Shown: positions 53,805-62,739 of the stretch, one piece after another
How the letters are laid out: the number at the start of each line of letters is the position of its first letter
Numbering within the stretch: position 1 is the first letter of the stretch
Origin: Flavobacteriales bacterium
Lineage (GTDB): Bacteria; Bacteroidota; Bacteroidia; Flavobacteriales; Flavobacteriaceae
Assembly (NCBI GenBank): GCA_024643405.1
Contig: JAHENA010000006.1
Coordinates: 1 to 64,000, forward strand
Length of the DNA: 64,000 bases
Reading direction: 5' to 3'
Position numbers and translations under genes: made by a program
Notes under the pieces: generated by a model
Databases searched by the model: none
What the model was told of the DNA's origin: nothing
The model's input: only the letters and a program-made list of their open reading frames with translations

Positions 53805-54227
53805 GTGAGTATTAACGATATACAAAATGAAATTATTGACGAATTCTCAATGTTTGAAGATTGGGAAGAACGCTATCAATATATGATCGATCTTGGTAAA
53901 GATTTACCCTTAATTGAGGACCAATTTAAAACAGATTCTAATATTATAAAAGGCTGTCAAAGTAAAGTATGGGTTCATGCCGAATTAAAAGATGACAAAA
54001 TATTTTTTACAGCAGATAGTGACGCCATTATTACAAAAGGGATTATAGCAATTTTAATTAGAGTATTTTCAAACCAAAGACCAAAAGATATCATAGAATC
54101 TAACACAGACTTTATTGAAAAAATTGGTTTAAAAGAGCATTTATCTCCAACAAGAGCTAATGGCTTGGTAAGTATGATTAAACAGTTAAAAATGTATGCT
54201 ATAGCATACCAAACACAATTAAATTAA
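53805..54227 (+). CDS. sufE: Sulfur acceptor protein SufE
   Basis: SufE takes persulfide from SufS. From the GTG at 53805 (MSINDIQNEIIDEF) the protein has 140 residues with MFEDWEERYQYMIDLGKDLP and the sulfur-accepting Cys in IKGCQSKVWVHAE. A TTG six codons earlier lies in a TAnnTTTG promoter-like box (53782-53789) and is rejected. If that box is used the leader is only a few bases. It abuts the SufT-like gene with a one-base gap. Confidence 0.92.
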   Translation: MSINDIQNEIIDEFSMFEDWEERYQYMIDLGKDLPLIEDQFKTDSNIIKGCQSKVWVHAELKDDKIFFTADSDAIITKGIIAILIRVFSNQRPKDIIESNTDFIEKIGLKEHLSPTRANGLVSMIKQLKMYAIAYQTQLN

Positions 54228-54228
54228 T

Positions 54229-54555
54229 ATGAGCGACATAAAAATAGATACTTCAAAATTAGGTGAAAAAATTGTAGGCGTTTTAAAAACCATCTATGAT
54301 CCTGAAATCCCTGTGGATATTTATGAATTAGGATTGATTTACGACGTATTTGTCAACGAAGATTATGACGTTAAAATCTTAATGACTTTAACTACACCAA
54401 ACTGTCCGGTAGCTGAAACTTTGCCCCTAGAGGTTGAAGAAAAAGTCAAATCTTTGAACGATGTGAAAAGTGCTGAAGTTGAAATTACCTTTGATCCGCC
54501 TTGGACCCATGAATTAATGAGTGAAGAAGCGAAGTTAGAACTTGGGATGCTTTAA
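54229..54555 (+). CDS. SufT-like MIP18/DUF59 iron-sulfur maturation protein
   Basis: This 108-residue protein of the DUF59/MIP18 family helps Fe-S cluster carriage or maturation. It shows TIYDPEIPVDIYELGLIYDV, the conserved Cys in TLTTPNCPVAETLPLEVEEKV and EITFDPPWTHELMSEEAKLELG. This is the form often listed as a SUF system protein in Bacteroidota. It lies one base from sufE and 18 bases before the DUF2480 gene, so these three are co-expressed. Confidence 0.92.
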   Translation: MSDIKIDTSKLGEKIVGVLKTIYDPEIPVDIYELGLIYDVFVNEDYDVKILMTLTTPNCPVAETLPLEVEEKVKSLNDVKSAEVEITFDPPWTHELMSEEAKLELGML

Positions 54556-54573
54556 TTATATCCTTTCATTTTT

Positions 54574-55080
54574 ATGCAAGACGAAATTATCAATCGCGTA
54601 TCGAATAGCAAATTAGTAACCATTAACCTTGAAGATTATTATCCTCAAGGGAAACGTGTTTTGTTCGATATTAAGGATTGGCTTTTTGAAGGTTTTGTAT
54701 TACGTGAAAAAGATTTTAGAGAAAAGGCACAACAATTTGACTGGTCTCAATTTAAAGATCATTATGTGGCATTAACCTGCAGCAGTGATGCCATTATACC
54801 TGCTTGGGCGTTTATTTTATTGAACATCCATTTAGACCCTTTTGTAAAAAAAACCGTGATTGGTAATCTTGAATTACTTGAAACCTCCATATATCAAGAT
54901 GTATTAAACACTTTAGACATTTCTGAATTTTCTAATAAACCTATTATTATAAAAGGTTGCTCTAAAAAGCCAGTACCTCAAAATGCCTACATTATGCTGG
55001 CCAGTAAACTTAAACCAATTGCTCAGTCTATTATGTACGGAGAAGCCTGTTCTTCAGTGCCTTTATACAAGAAAAAATAG
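54574..55080 (+). CDS. DUF2480 family protein
   Basis: This is a conserved Bacteroidota protein of 168 residues with no signal peptide. It has DWLFEGFVLREKDFREKAQQFDW, VALTCSSDAIIPAWAFILL, KGCSKKPVPQNAYIMLASKLKPIAQSIMYGEACSSVPLYKK-type segments (the last part GEACSSVPLYKK) and three conserved-looking Cys, one in each of the last segments. Its position directly after sufE and the SufT-like gene hints at a role in iron-sulfur or sulfur handling. Function unproven. Confidence 0.82.
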   Translation: MQDEIINRVSNSKLVTINLEDYYPQGKRVLFDIKDWLFEGFVLREKDFREKAQQFDWSQFKDHYVALTCSSDAIIPAWAFILLNIHLDPFVKKTVIGNLELLETSIYQDVLNTLDISEFSNKPIIIKGCSKKPVPQNAYIMLASKLKPIAQSIMYGEACSSVPLYKKK

Positions 55081-55127
55081 AAATACAAATTGTTATTTTA
55101 TATATTTGAGCCTTAAAAAATAAAAAA

Positions 55128-56057
55128 ATGAATAGAAAATTACTTTTTTTAGTCGTTTTACTTTGTGGCATAGTCACTGTCAATGCACAAACAAAACAAG
55201 AGCTAGAAACTCAAAAAGCAGAAAAACAAGCTGAGGCAGATAAGTACAAAAAGGAAGCTGACGCCATTCAAAACCAAATTGATGCCCTTCCTGGTTGGAG
55301 AGTCGGCGCTTTTGGAACCATTGGTGGAAGTTTATCAAACTTTACCAATTGGTATTCGCAGGGTAAACCAAATAATACCTCGGGTAATGTAGGTTTTACT
55401 ATTAATGGGCATGCTAATTTAATTCAGGAAAAATTCTTTTGGAGAAACTCATTAACAACCAACTTAAATTGGGTAAAATTAGACGATAGAGATAATCCAA
55501 CAGACGATAGCAGTTTTAGCCCAACAACAGATGTCTTTTCTGTTTCCTCTTTATATGGAAGAAAAATCACAAAAAACTTTGCGGCTTCAGGTTTAATGGA
55601 ATACAGAACGACCCTTCTTGACAACTTCAATGATCCTGGGTATTTAGATTTAGGTATTGGTGTCACCTGGACTCCAATCGAAAACTTAATTGTTGTCATT
55701 CATCCTTTAAACTACAACTTTGTATTTAGTTCTGGAGATACCGTTTTTGAATCCTCTTTAGGAGCAAAAATTGTTGCAGATTATACCAGACAAATAGGTG
55801 CTATTAATTTAAAATCTAACTTGTCTATGTTTCAAAGTTATAAAAGTGCAAACTATTCAAACTGGACATGGACGAACTCATTTGGGTATACCTTATGGAA
55901 AATGATTGGTGTTGGTTTTGATTTTGGCCTAAGAAGTAATAAGCAAGAAGCACTTGATTATGCCTTAAATACCATTGGTGATACAAATGCCACTTTTGAT
56001 AATGTCAGCAACGATTTACAAACCTATTATACTGTTGGTTTAAGCTATAAATTTTAA
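55128..56057 (+). CDS. DUF3078 outer-membrane protein
   Basis: This 309-residue exported protein has a signal peptide ending TVNAQ. A charged coiled-coil stretch (ETQKAEKQAEADKYKKEADAI split near residues 27-50) precedes the barrel part, with WRVGAFGTIGGSLSNFTNWYSQG, FFWRNSLTTNLNW and LNYNFVFSSGD, and a final YTVGLSYKF. These match DUF3078, a Bacteroidota family of unknown function with a beta-barrel look. A promoter-like TATATTTG lies at 55101-55108. A terminator follows. Confidence 0.85.
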   Translation: MNRKLLFLVVLLCGIVTVNAQTKQELETQKAEKQAEADKYKKEADAIQNQIDALPGWRVGAFGTIGGSLSNFTNWYSQGKPNNTSGNVGFTINGHANLIQEKFFWRNSLTTNLNWVKLDDRDNPTDDSSFSPTTDVFSVSSLYGRKITKNFAASGLMEYRTTLLDNFNDPGYLDLGIGVTWTPIENLIVVIHPLNYNFVFSSGDTVFESSLGAKIVADYTRQIGAINLKSNLSMFQSYKSANYSNWTWTNSFGYTLWKMIGVGFDFGLRSNKQEALDYALNTIGDTNATFDNVSNDLQTYYTVGLSYKF

Positions 56058-56076
56058 ATAAAACCTATATAATAAT

Positions 56077-56111
56077 AAAAAAAGAGCTTCTTTAAGTGAA
56101 GCTCTTTTTTT
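56077..56111. terminator. Bidirectional terminator between the DUF3078 gene and hflX
   Basis: AGAGCTTC and GAAGCTCT pair around a six-base loop with A-rich and T-rich flanks, between convergent genes. Confidence 0.88.
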
Positions 56112-57324
56112 ATACGTGATTTTCATCATAATCTGGATACAGAAAATGATTATATGGAAATCGTGTAATATGAATTTGCCTTACTTCTTCATAAACTCGC
56201 TTTTTAAAATCTTCTAAGTTTTCTTTATTTAATGCTGATATAAACAGGGCATTATTACCTAATTTACTCATCCAAGTCTTTTTCCATTCTTCCAAAGAAT
56301 AATGTATTTTAGTCCGCTCAGTTTCTAAATCATCATCACTTAAAGGTTCTGGTTTATAAGCATCTATTTTGTTGAAAACCATAATAGTAGGCTTGTCTGC
56401 ACTTTTGATTTCTCCTAGTATTTTATGCACAGAATCTATATGCTCCTCAAAATTTGGGTGTGAAATATCTACCACATGCAACAACAAATCAGCTTCTCTA
56501 ACTTCATCTAAGGTGCTTTTAAAGCTTTCGACCAATTGGGTTGGTAATTTTCTTATAAACCCCACCGTATCTGATAGTAAAAAAGGTAGATTTTGAATCA
56601 CTACTTTTCGCACCGTTGTGTCAAGTGTTGCGAATAATTTGTTTTCAGCAAAAACATCACTTTTACTAATCACATTCATCAAGGTTGATTTACCAACATT
56701 AGTATAGCCAACAAGAGCAACCCGAACCATGGCACCACGATTTCCTCTTTGAACAGACATTTGCTTATCAATGGTCTTGATCTTTTCTTTAAGTAACGTT
56801 ATTTTTTCTCTCACTATACGTCTATCCGTTTCAATTTCTGTTTCTCCAGGTCCTCTCATACCAATGCCTCCCTTTTGTCTCTCAAGGTGTGTCCACATAC
56901 CCCGTAAGCGAGGTAATAAATATTCGCATTGCGCTAATTCAACCTGAGTTCGGGCATAACTGGTTTGTGCACGTTGTGCAAAAATATCAAGAATTAAATT
57001 CGTCCTATCAAGTACTTTACAGTTAAGAATTTTACTAATATTTCGTTCCTGAGCCGATGACAATTCATCATCAAAAATGGCAGTTCCAATATTATTTTCT
57101 GTGATAAAACGTTCAACTTCTTCAATTTTACCCGTACCTATAAAGGTTTTAGGATTGGGCATTTCCATTTTTTGAGTAAACCGCTTCACCACCTCTCCTC
57201 CCGCGGTAAAAGTTAAAAACTCAAGTTCATCCAAATATTCTTTAGATTTTACTTCATCTTGGTCTTTAGTAACAATTCCCACCAATACAGCCCTTTCTAA
57301 GGTTATATTTTTTGATTCTATCAT
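56110..57324 (-). CDS. hflX: GTPase HflX
   Basis: HflX splits stalled or stressed ribosomes. The 404-residue protein has an N-terminal domain (to about residue 125), a helical linker with GIGMRGPGETEIETDRRIV, and the G domain with VALVGYTNVGKSTLMN (G1), LLSDTVGFIRKLP (G3) and MVFNKIDAY (G4). The C-terminal tail is short. It stands alone, opposite the EEP-family gene. Confidence 0.95.
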   Translation of the reverse strand: MIESKNITLERAVLVGIVTKDQDEVKSKEYLDELEFLTFTAGGEVVKRFTQKMEMPNPKTFIGTGKIEEVERFITENNIGTAIFDDELSSAQERNISKILNCKVLDRTNLILDIFAQRAQTSYARTQVELAQCEYLLPRLRGMWTHLERQKGGIGMRGPGETEIETDRRIVREKITLLKEKIKTIDKQMSVQRGNRGAMVRVALVGYTNVGKSTLMNVISKSDVFAENKLFATLDTTVRKVVIQNLPFLLSDTVGFIRKLPTQLVESFKSTLDEVREADLLLHVVDISHPNFEEHIDSVHKILGEIKSADKPTIMVFNKIDAYKPEPLSDDDLETERTKIHYSLEEWKKTWMSKLGNNALFISALNKENLEDFKKRVYEEVRQIHITRFPYNHFLYPDYDENHV

Positions 57325-57400
57325 AAATTGAAATATTGTACAAAGTTACGTAATTGCAACCATTTTAATTTTTATATTTTTAGTGATCTAATTTGAATTT

Positions 57401-58375
57401 ATGAACGATTTTATTGGAAAAACCGAATCTAAACACCTTAATCATACTATTGCATTTTACAATCTCGAAAATCTTTTTGATATCTCTGACGATCCAAAAA
57501 CTAATGATAACGATTTTTTACCTACAAATACAAAAAAATGGACCACCAAACGCTACACAGATAAACTTAGAAAATTAGGTTTTGCCATTTCAAATATTGG
57601 GCTTAAAGAAACTGATAAGCATCCTGCCATCATTGGATTAGCTGAAATTGAAAATGACACCGTTTTAAAAGATCTTATTGCGTCAAAACACTTGAGTGAC
57701 TGCAATTACAGCTATGTGCATTACGACTCATTAGATGAGCGCGGAATTGATGTGGCCTTATTATATGATTCCACTTGTTTTAAAGTTACAAATAGTGAAA
57801 CGTTTTCGATTCTTTTAACTAATCAAGAAGGGTTACCCGATTTTACCAGAGACATCCTTTTAGTAACCGGTTTTTTAGAAAATGAAGAAATTCAAGTGAT
57901 TGTAAATCACTGGTCATCAAGACGTGAAGGTGAAAATGAAACAGAGTTTAAACGCATAGCCGCTTCTAATAAAGTAAGTGAGATTATTGATACCTTAAAA
58001 GCAAAAAATAATAATGTAAAAATTATGGTTATAGGAGATTTTAATGATGATCCAACTAATAATAGCATTATGCAATTAGTAGAAAATCAAGATTTATTTA
58101 ACCCAATGCAATCATTACTTTCCTACTCAAGAGGCTCCACCTCTCACAATTTTAAATGGAATTTATTTGATCAAATAATGTTTACAAAAAATTTCTTTCA
58201 AACGGTTCCAAACACCTTTAGTTTCTCAGAAGCTAATATTTTTGATGATGATTTTTTAAAACTTTTTAATGGCAAATATAAGGGCAAACCCTTTAGAACT
58301 TATCTAGGTAAAAAATACCAAGGAGGCTACAGCGACCACTTTCCTGTTTATGCTATTCTTCAAAAGAATTATTAA
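57401..58375 (+). CDS. Endonuclease/exonuclease/phosphatase (EEP) family protein lacking a signal peptide
   Basis: This 324-residue EEP-fold hydrolase has AFYNLENLFDISDDP (metal-site Asn/Glu), IGLAEIEND, DERGIDVALLY, IVNHWSSRREGE, VIGDFNDDPTNNS and GYSDHFPVY (catalytic Asp-His). The ATG is fixed by an in-frame TAA four codons upstream, so unlike its paralogue at 62.7 kb it has no signal peptide. It is about half identical to that protein by eye. It may hydrolyse DNA or phosphoesters inside the cell after uptake. It converges on the DUF5689 gene. Confidence 0.85.
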   Translation: MNDFIGKTESKHLNHTIAFYNLENLFDISDDPKTNDNDFLPTNTKKWTTKRYTDKLRKLGFAISNIGLKETDKHPAIIGLAEIENDTVLKDLIASKHLSDCNYSYVHYDSLDERGIDVALLYDSTCFKVTNSETFSILLTNQEGLPDFTRDILLVTGFLENEEIQVIVNHWSSRREGENETEFKRIAASNKVSEIIDTLKAKNNNVKIMVIGDFNDDPTNNSIMQLVENQDLFNPMQSLLSYSRGSTSHNFKWNLFDQIMFTKNFFQTVPNTFSFSEANIFDDDFLKLFNGKYKGKPFRTYLGKKYQGGYSDHFPVYAILQKNY

Positions 58376-58408
58376 AAAAAAGACCTCAGAAAAGAGGTCT
58401 TTTTTTTA
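58374..58408. terminator. Bidirectional terminator between the EEP and DUF5689 genes
   Basis: AGACCTC and GAGGTCT flank a six-base loop with long A and T runs on either side, between convergent genes. Confidence 0.88.
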
Positions 58409-58427
58409 TTCTTATTTAAAAATCTAA

Positions 58428-59828
58428 TTAATTACCTGTTACTTTTACATCATCAACTTGGAATGTTGTAGTGATGCCTGTACTTGAACCTAAATATTTA
58501 AAGGCAACATACATATTTCCTTCTAAACAAGAAACATTTATTGGCCCAGAATTAGTAAACGTTGTTCCATATCCTGACGTTGGTCCTTGCGGTAAAATGG
58601 CATCAACAGATAACCAAGTTGCATTAGAAATATCTGCTGAATTTCCAGTAAAGTCTGTTGAAACATAAACACTTAAGGCATCTCCGTTATAGTAACCAAC
58701 ATTAGTTTTAAAAGTTAATTGCTCTGAGGTTGTAGCATCCAAATTAATGGCAGGAGTGATTAACCAAACTTCATATGGGTTTTCATTTGAATTATAGGCC
58801 GTTGTCTGCATATAACTATTTCCACTGAAACTTCTTAAAGAATATTTATAGGTTCCTGCATTTGCATTAATATTTATCCAGCCTTCTGAAGTCAAAATGG
58901 CCTCCGTAGTACCTTCAAAGTTTTCATCAAAGATGACTTGGCTTCCACCAGAAGTACCTGTACATTCCAATAATGGTGGATCACATCGCTCACCATTAAA
59001 ATCTATGTCGTTTGTATCTCTTATAAACAACTGATAATCTGAATTATATTTACTAAAAACAGCCACTATAGAACCACTTCCAGTTGGAAATAATTCATTT
59101 TTAAAAGCTGCAAATCCACTATTTCTAATAATTGTGCTGGAATCATCGTCACAATTCTTTAAGTTTCTGTTCACAGTAAAAGTATCTGAAGCATTAGCAT
59201 ATGGTAAACCAACCTCAGGCAAACTTAATTGCATATTATCAATTTGGACCAACATGTTAATATAGTTATCACTAAAATCATCAGGAGTAATTACTTTAGG
59301 AATCATTGCTGCTATTTCTCCTGATCTTACAACATAATTTTTGTAATTGGTTGCAGAAATTCTGCCTACAGAGGTTCCTTGAATCGCCCCAATATGGAGT
59401 ACTCCATTCAAATTATCCATACCAAGACCATTCAGTTTAACATAAACTTTTCTTCCCGGTTTGTATTGTGCATATAAGGCTGTGACGTCAATATCTAACT
59501 GAACAGCTGCCGTAGGATTTTCAGGAGCATCTTGCAGTATTAACACTTTATAGAAATTACCTGCTTCATCATTCGATACAACATACCCTTCCATAATTAA
59601 TTCTCCTCCATTACTGGCTGCAGTAAAATCCACTAAACTACCAGAATACATTGACTTTATAATGCTTATGGTAGTATTAGCTTCAATGTTCGGTTCTGTA
59701 ACTTCAACACTTGGTATATCATAGTCATCATCTTGAACACATGATATAACAGCAAATACCGCTATAAACAAAAGTGTTAATGGTAAAAATTTCATTGTTT
59801 TCATAAGTTGTGATATTATATTTTTCAT
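58428..59828 (-). CDS. DUF5689 and choice-of-anchor J lipoprotein
   Basis: This 466-residue predicted lipoprotein starts at the ATG at 59828, four bases after the receptor stop; a longer frame inside the receptor gene is rejected. The signal ends AVISC and is followed by VQDDDYD, an acidic surface-export motif. DUF5689 covers about residues 45-280 (ELIMEGYVVSNDEAGNFYKVLILQD, QLFIRDTNDIDFNGERC). A C-terminal choice-of-anchor J domain follows (FDENFEGTTEA, EVWLITPAINLDAT, FQVDDVKVTG). With the receptor it resembles a SusC/SusD-like pair in which this protein binds the substrate. Confidence 0.88.
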   Translation of the reverse strand: MKNIISQLMKTMKFLPLTLLFIAVFAVISCVQDDDYDIPSVEVTEPNIEANTTISIIKSMYSGSLVDFTAASNGGELIMEGYVVSNDEAGNFYKVLILQDAPENPTAAVQLDIDVTALYAQYKPGRKVYVKLNGLGMDNLNGVLHIGAIQGTSVGRISATNYKNYVVRSGEIAAMIPKVITPDDFSDNYINMLVQIDNMQLSLPEVGLPYANASDTFTVNRNLKNCDDDSSTIIRNSGFAAFKNELFPTGSGSIVAVFSKYNSDYQLFIRDTNDIDFNGERCDPPLLECTGTSGGSQVIFDENFEGTTEAILTSEGWININANAGTYKYSLRSFSGNSYMQTTAYNSNENPYEVWLITPAINLDATTSEQLTFKTNVGYYNGDALSVYVSTDFTGNSADISNATWLSVDAILPQGPTSGYGTTFTNSGPINVSCLEGNMYVAFKYLGSSTGITTTFQVDDVKVTGN

Positions 59829-59832
59829 TTTT

Positions 59833-62601
59833 TTAAAATCTAAAGTAAACATTAACAAAATAAGTAGTTCCTCTGCCATACCAATATTTTGAACCAAATA
59901 CGGGTGTGTCATTACTTACATCATCTCTTAATTGTCTGTAATTAGCATTTCTGCCTTGCTCAAAACCACCTGTTCTATATTCCTTGTCTAACAGGTTATT
60001 AACACTCGCAAAAAAGCCAATATAGTAATCATCTATTTTCCATGATTTTCCACCAATAAGATTGACGCTCATATAACTATCAAATTTCTCCTGTTTTAAT
60101 AATTCTCTTGCCAATTCAGGATCGTAGTCATTAAACGGCAATCCATCGGCATCCTGATAGAAATTCTTCGTTCTTGTTAACGGACTTATATCAATGTATG
60201 TATCATCAAAAAAGTTTGCGGTTGCACCAATCCACCAGTAATCCGGATCACGGTATTCAAACCCAACTGAATAGGCTTTTTGTGGACCTCCGGCTATTTT
60301 ATAATTTTTTAAAGTAGATTCACCAAAATCAACTCTTCCTGTTTCAAAATCAGAAGATGTTAAATACAAATTGGGGTCGTTATCATACGTATATTGGCCT
60401 ACTGCAGCGGCCCCTTTAAGTGAGATTGTAGGCGTAACCTGAGCTTCTATACCAAATTCAGCTCCAATTTGTTTTTTATCTATTCCTTGCAGAATCTCCT
60501 GAACAAATGCTGTATTATCACCTCCTACACCATCAGCATAATAAAACGAAATTTCATTGGCATCTTCAATTTTTGAATAGTAACCAGTTAATTTGGCTTT
60601 AACTATTGGAGAACGGAAAATATAACTAGCATCAACGGTACTCATTTTCTCTTCTGTAATACCAATTACTATATTATGATTTTCTCTTGAATTTGAAAAC
60701 GTGTTTCTTAAGTCTGGAGCCTTTGTTAAATATCCGGCATTAAAATCAAACAAATGTTTTCCTGAAAGCTTATAAGTAAATCCGGCTTTACCACCAATCC
60801 CAGAAAAAGACAACTTCTCGCCTTTGCCGTATGAATTATCTGGATAAGCCCCGTTTTTGTATAATCCTTCTCTTTGATATTGTGTGTTTGAGAACGTTGC
60901 AGAAGCATAAAAATCAATTTTATTGTATTTAAACTGACCTTGCACAAACCCTGAAACTATATCAGAATACAAATTATAATTATATCTGAATTTTTCACCT
61001 TCTCCAACAATTCTGTTTGGATTGAGCTCATCAAATTGAAATCCGTCAAATGAATCTACATTTAAATAGCCATTCCCACCAAGTAAGTCAAGAATTTTAG
61101 CAAAGTTCTTAGAGGTTAATTTACTATAATTTAATGACCCATTTATAGTGATATGGTCATTTAAATAAGACGTTAAAATAGTATTTGCAGTAAACTGATT
61201 ATCATCATTTCTATCTTCAAATAGAATATAAGTTGAATAATTTTCAACATTTTCCAAATTAGTTAAATACATACTATTCCAATCAATTTGACCGTCATTT
61301 AAAAACTGCTGTTCATTTAAATAGGCTTGCTCATAATTTGGTCCGGCAGCAGGCGTTAGCCAATAACTAGGTAATTTTTGGTAATACGTTGGACTTGGAT
61401 TAGACCCTCCACCAACTGGAATACCATCACTGTTTAATCTTTGACCATTAAAATCAAGTCTGCTATTACCAATTTTTCCAAATTGATAAGCCACATTTGT
61501 ATTTAAGTTTGTCTTTTCAGAAATATCCCAAAAATGATTTAAGGTCAATATAGGTTCATTAACTTCCTTAATACGAGAATTGCGCTTTTCACCATCTTGC
61601 CATCCCCAATATTCATTATATTTTATGCCTTTTAAATCATAGACTTCCTGTGTATTAGGTGATGATTTTCCCCTTCTATTTGGTGTGTAAATTGAAGTAA
61701 AATTGATACTGTGTTTCTTACCCAATTTTTTCTCAATAGAAGCAAAAAATGAATTAGCATCATAAAGTGTTGCATCTTGAAAACCTTCATTTCCCCAACG
61801 TCTTGACAACATAAATACCATTGACCAGCCGCCTTTCATTTCACCAGTGGCATAACTCGCCATTAATCTATTGGTATAACTTCTATTGGATGATGAATAT
61901 GTAACTCTACCGCCACTTTGATATTGAGACGCTCTTACATTAATATTGGTGCTTCCCAAAAATCCACCAAAATTATAACTTGACGGTTGTAGCCCGACTG
62001 CCAACTCCTGGTTTCTTAAAACATCATTTAATCCGCCCCAATCACTCCATTGTGGCCTACCATTATATAATTTATTCATTTCAACACCGTTAATAAGCAC
62101 AGTACCATATTTAGAATCCAATCCTCGAACATTAAAAAATGAGGAGCTAAACTCAAAAGCCGCTGTACGCTGAAATACATCTAAAGATGAAGACAATAAT
62201 CCGGAAATATTGTCTGAACCACTTGTGTCATCATTAAGTTCATCGTCTGATAAAGTAATTGTAAATAAATCTTCAGCACTTGTCATCTCAAGTTCTAATG
62301 TCATATCTGTTATATTAACAGTTTGACCTTCATTAACTACTATAGGATATCTTTTTAAGGCGTATCCTTCTTTAAATATTTTTAATACCTGTTCTCCTAA
62401 AGGAACATTATTAGAAAATTTAAATTCCCCTAATTCATTAGTTTTAGTAGTTTGATTTGTTTCTTCAATAGTAATAGTCACCTTAGAGACGGGCTCAAAA
62501 GTAACAGCATCCTTAACGCTCCCTTTAATCATTGTTTGTTGCGCATAGGTTGTGAAAATTGAAAAAATTCCGAATAAAAAAATAAGTAACTTTTTTTTCA
62601 T
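59833..62601 (-). CDS. TonB-dependent receptor with carboxypeptidase-like regulatory domain
   Basis: This is a complete outer-membrane receptor of 922 residues. A signal peptide (LIFLFGIFSIFTTYAQQ) precedes a carboxypeptidase-regulatory-like domain, about residues 24-110 (GSVKDAVTFEPVSKVTITI, LGEFKFSNNVPLGEQVL). The plug follows, with FFNVRGLDSKYGTVLINGVEMN, then a long barrel ending GTTYFVNVYFRF with terminal Phe. It is translated with a DUF5689 lipoprotein and flanked by two EEP-fold hydrolase genes. No sugar-cleaving enzymes are near, so the ligand is more likely a phosphorylated or nucleic-acid compound. Confidence 0.93.
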   Translation of the reverse strand: MKKKLLIFLFGIFSIFTTYAQQTMIKGSVKDAVTFEPVSKVTITIEETNQTTKTNELGEFKFSNNVPLGEQVLKIFKEGYALKRYPIVVNEGQTVNITDMTLELEMTSAEDLFTITLSDDELNDDTSGSDNISGLLSSSLDVFQRTAAFEFSSSFFNVRGLDSKYGTVLINGVEMNKLYNGRPQWSDWGGLNDVLRNQELAVGLQPSSYNFGGFLGSTNINVRASQYQSGGRVTYSSSNRSYTNRLMASYATGEMKGGWSMVFMLSRRWGNEGFQDATLYDANSFFASIEKKLGKKHSINFTSIYTPNRRGKSSPNTQEVYDLKGIKYNEYWGWQDGEKRNSRIKEVNEPILTLNHFWDISEKTNLNTNVAYQFGKIGNSRLDFNGQRLNSDGIPVGGGSNPSPTYYQKLPSYWLTPAAGPNYEQAYLNEQQFLNDGQIDWNSMYLTNLENVENYSTYILFEDRNDDNQFTANTILTSYLNDHITINGSLNYSKLTSKNFAKILDLLGGNGYLNVDSFDGFQFDELNPNRIVGEGEKFRYNYNLYSDIVSGFVQGQFKYNKIDFYASATFSNTQYQREGLYKNGAYPDNSYGKGEKLSFSGIGGKAGFTYKLSGKHLFDFNAGYLTKAPDLRNTFSNSRENHNIVIGITEEKMSTVDASYIFRSPIVKAKLTGYYSKIEDANEISFYYADGVGGDNTAFVQEILQGIDKKQIGAEFGIEAQVTPTISLKGAAAVGQYTYDNDPNLYLTSSDFETGRVDFGESTLKNYKIAGGPQKAYSVGFEYRDPDYWWIGATANFFDDTYIDISPLTRTKNFYQDADGLPFNDYDPELARELLKQEKFDSYMSVNLIGGKSWKIDDYYIGFFASVNNLLDKEYRTGGFEQGRNANYRQLRDDVSNDTPVFGSKYWYGRGTTYFVNVYFRF

Positions 62602-62658
62602 ACTTGAATTTATATTTTAAGGAATAATATGAGTTAAATAAATATTATTTAAGCTATA

Positions 62659-62666
62659 CAAATTTA
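62659..62666 (-). promoter_or_regulatory. Predicted -7 promoter box for the receptor-DUF5689 operon
   Basis: TAAATTTG on the minus strand matches TAnnTTTG, about 58 bases upstream of the receptor ATG. No clear -33 element was found. Confidence 0.4.
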
Positions 62667-62739
62667 CATTATTTATAATAAATATCTACTTTTGGAATAC
62701 GTTTTGTAATGAAAATATCGTTAACCTAACATATCTCTA

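Noticed and set aside
58428-59912. A longer DUF5689 protein starting inside the receptor gene
   Set aside because: The extra N-terminal residues precede the lipoprotein signal and overlap the receptor end; the ATG at 59828 gives a proper signal peptide.
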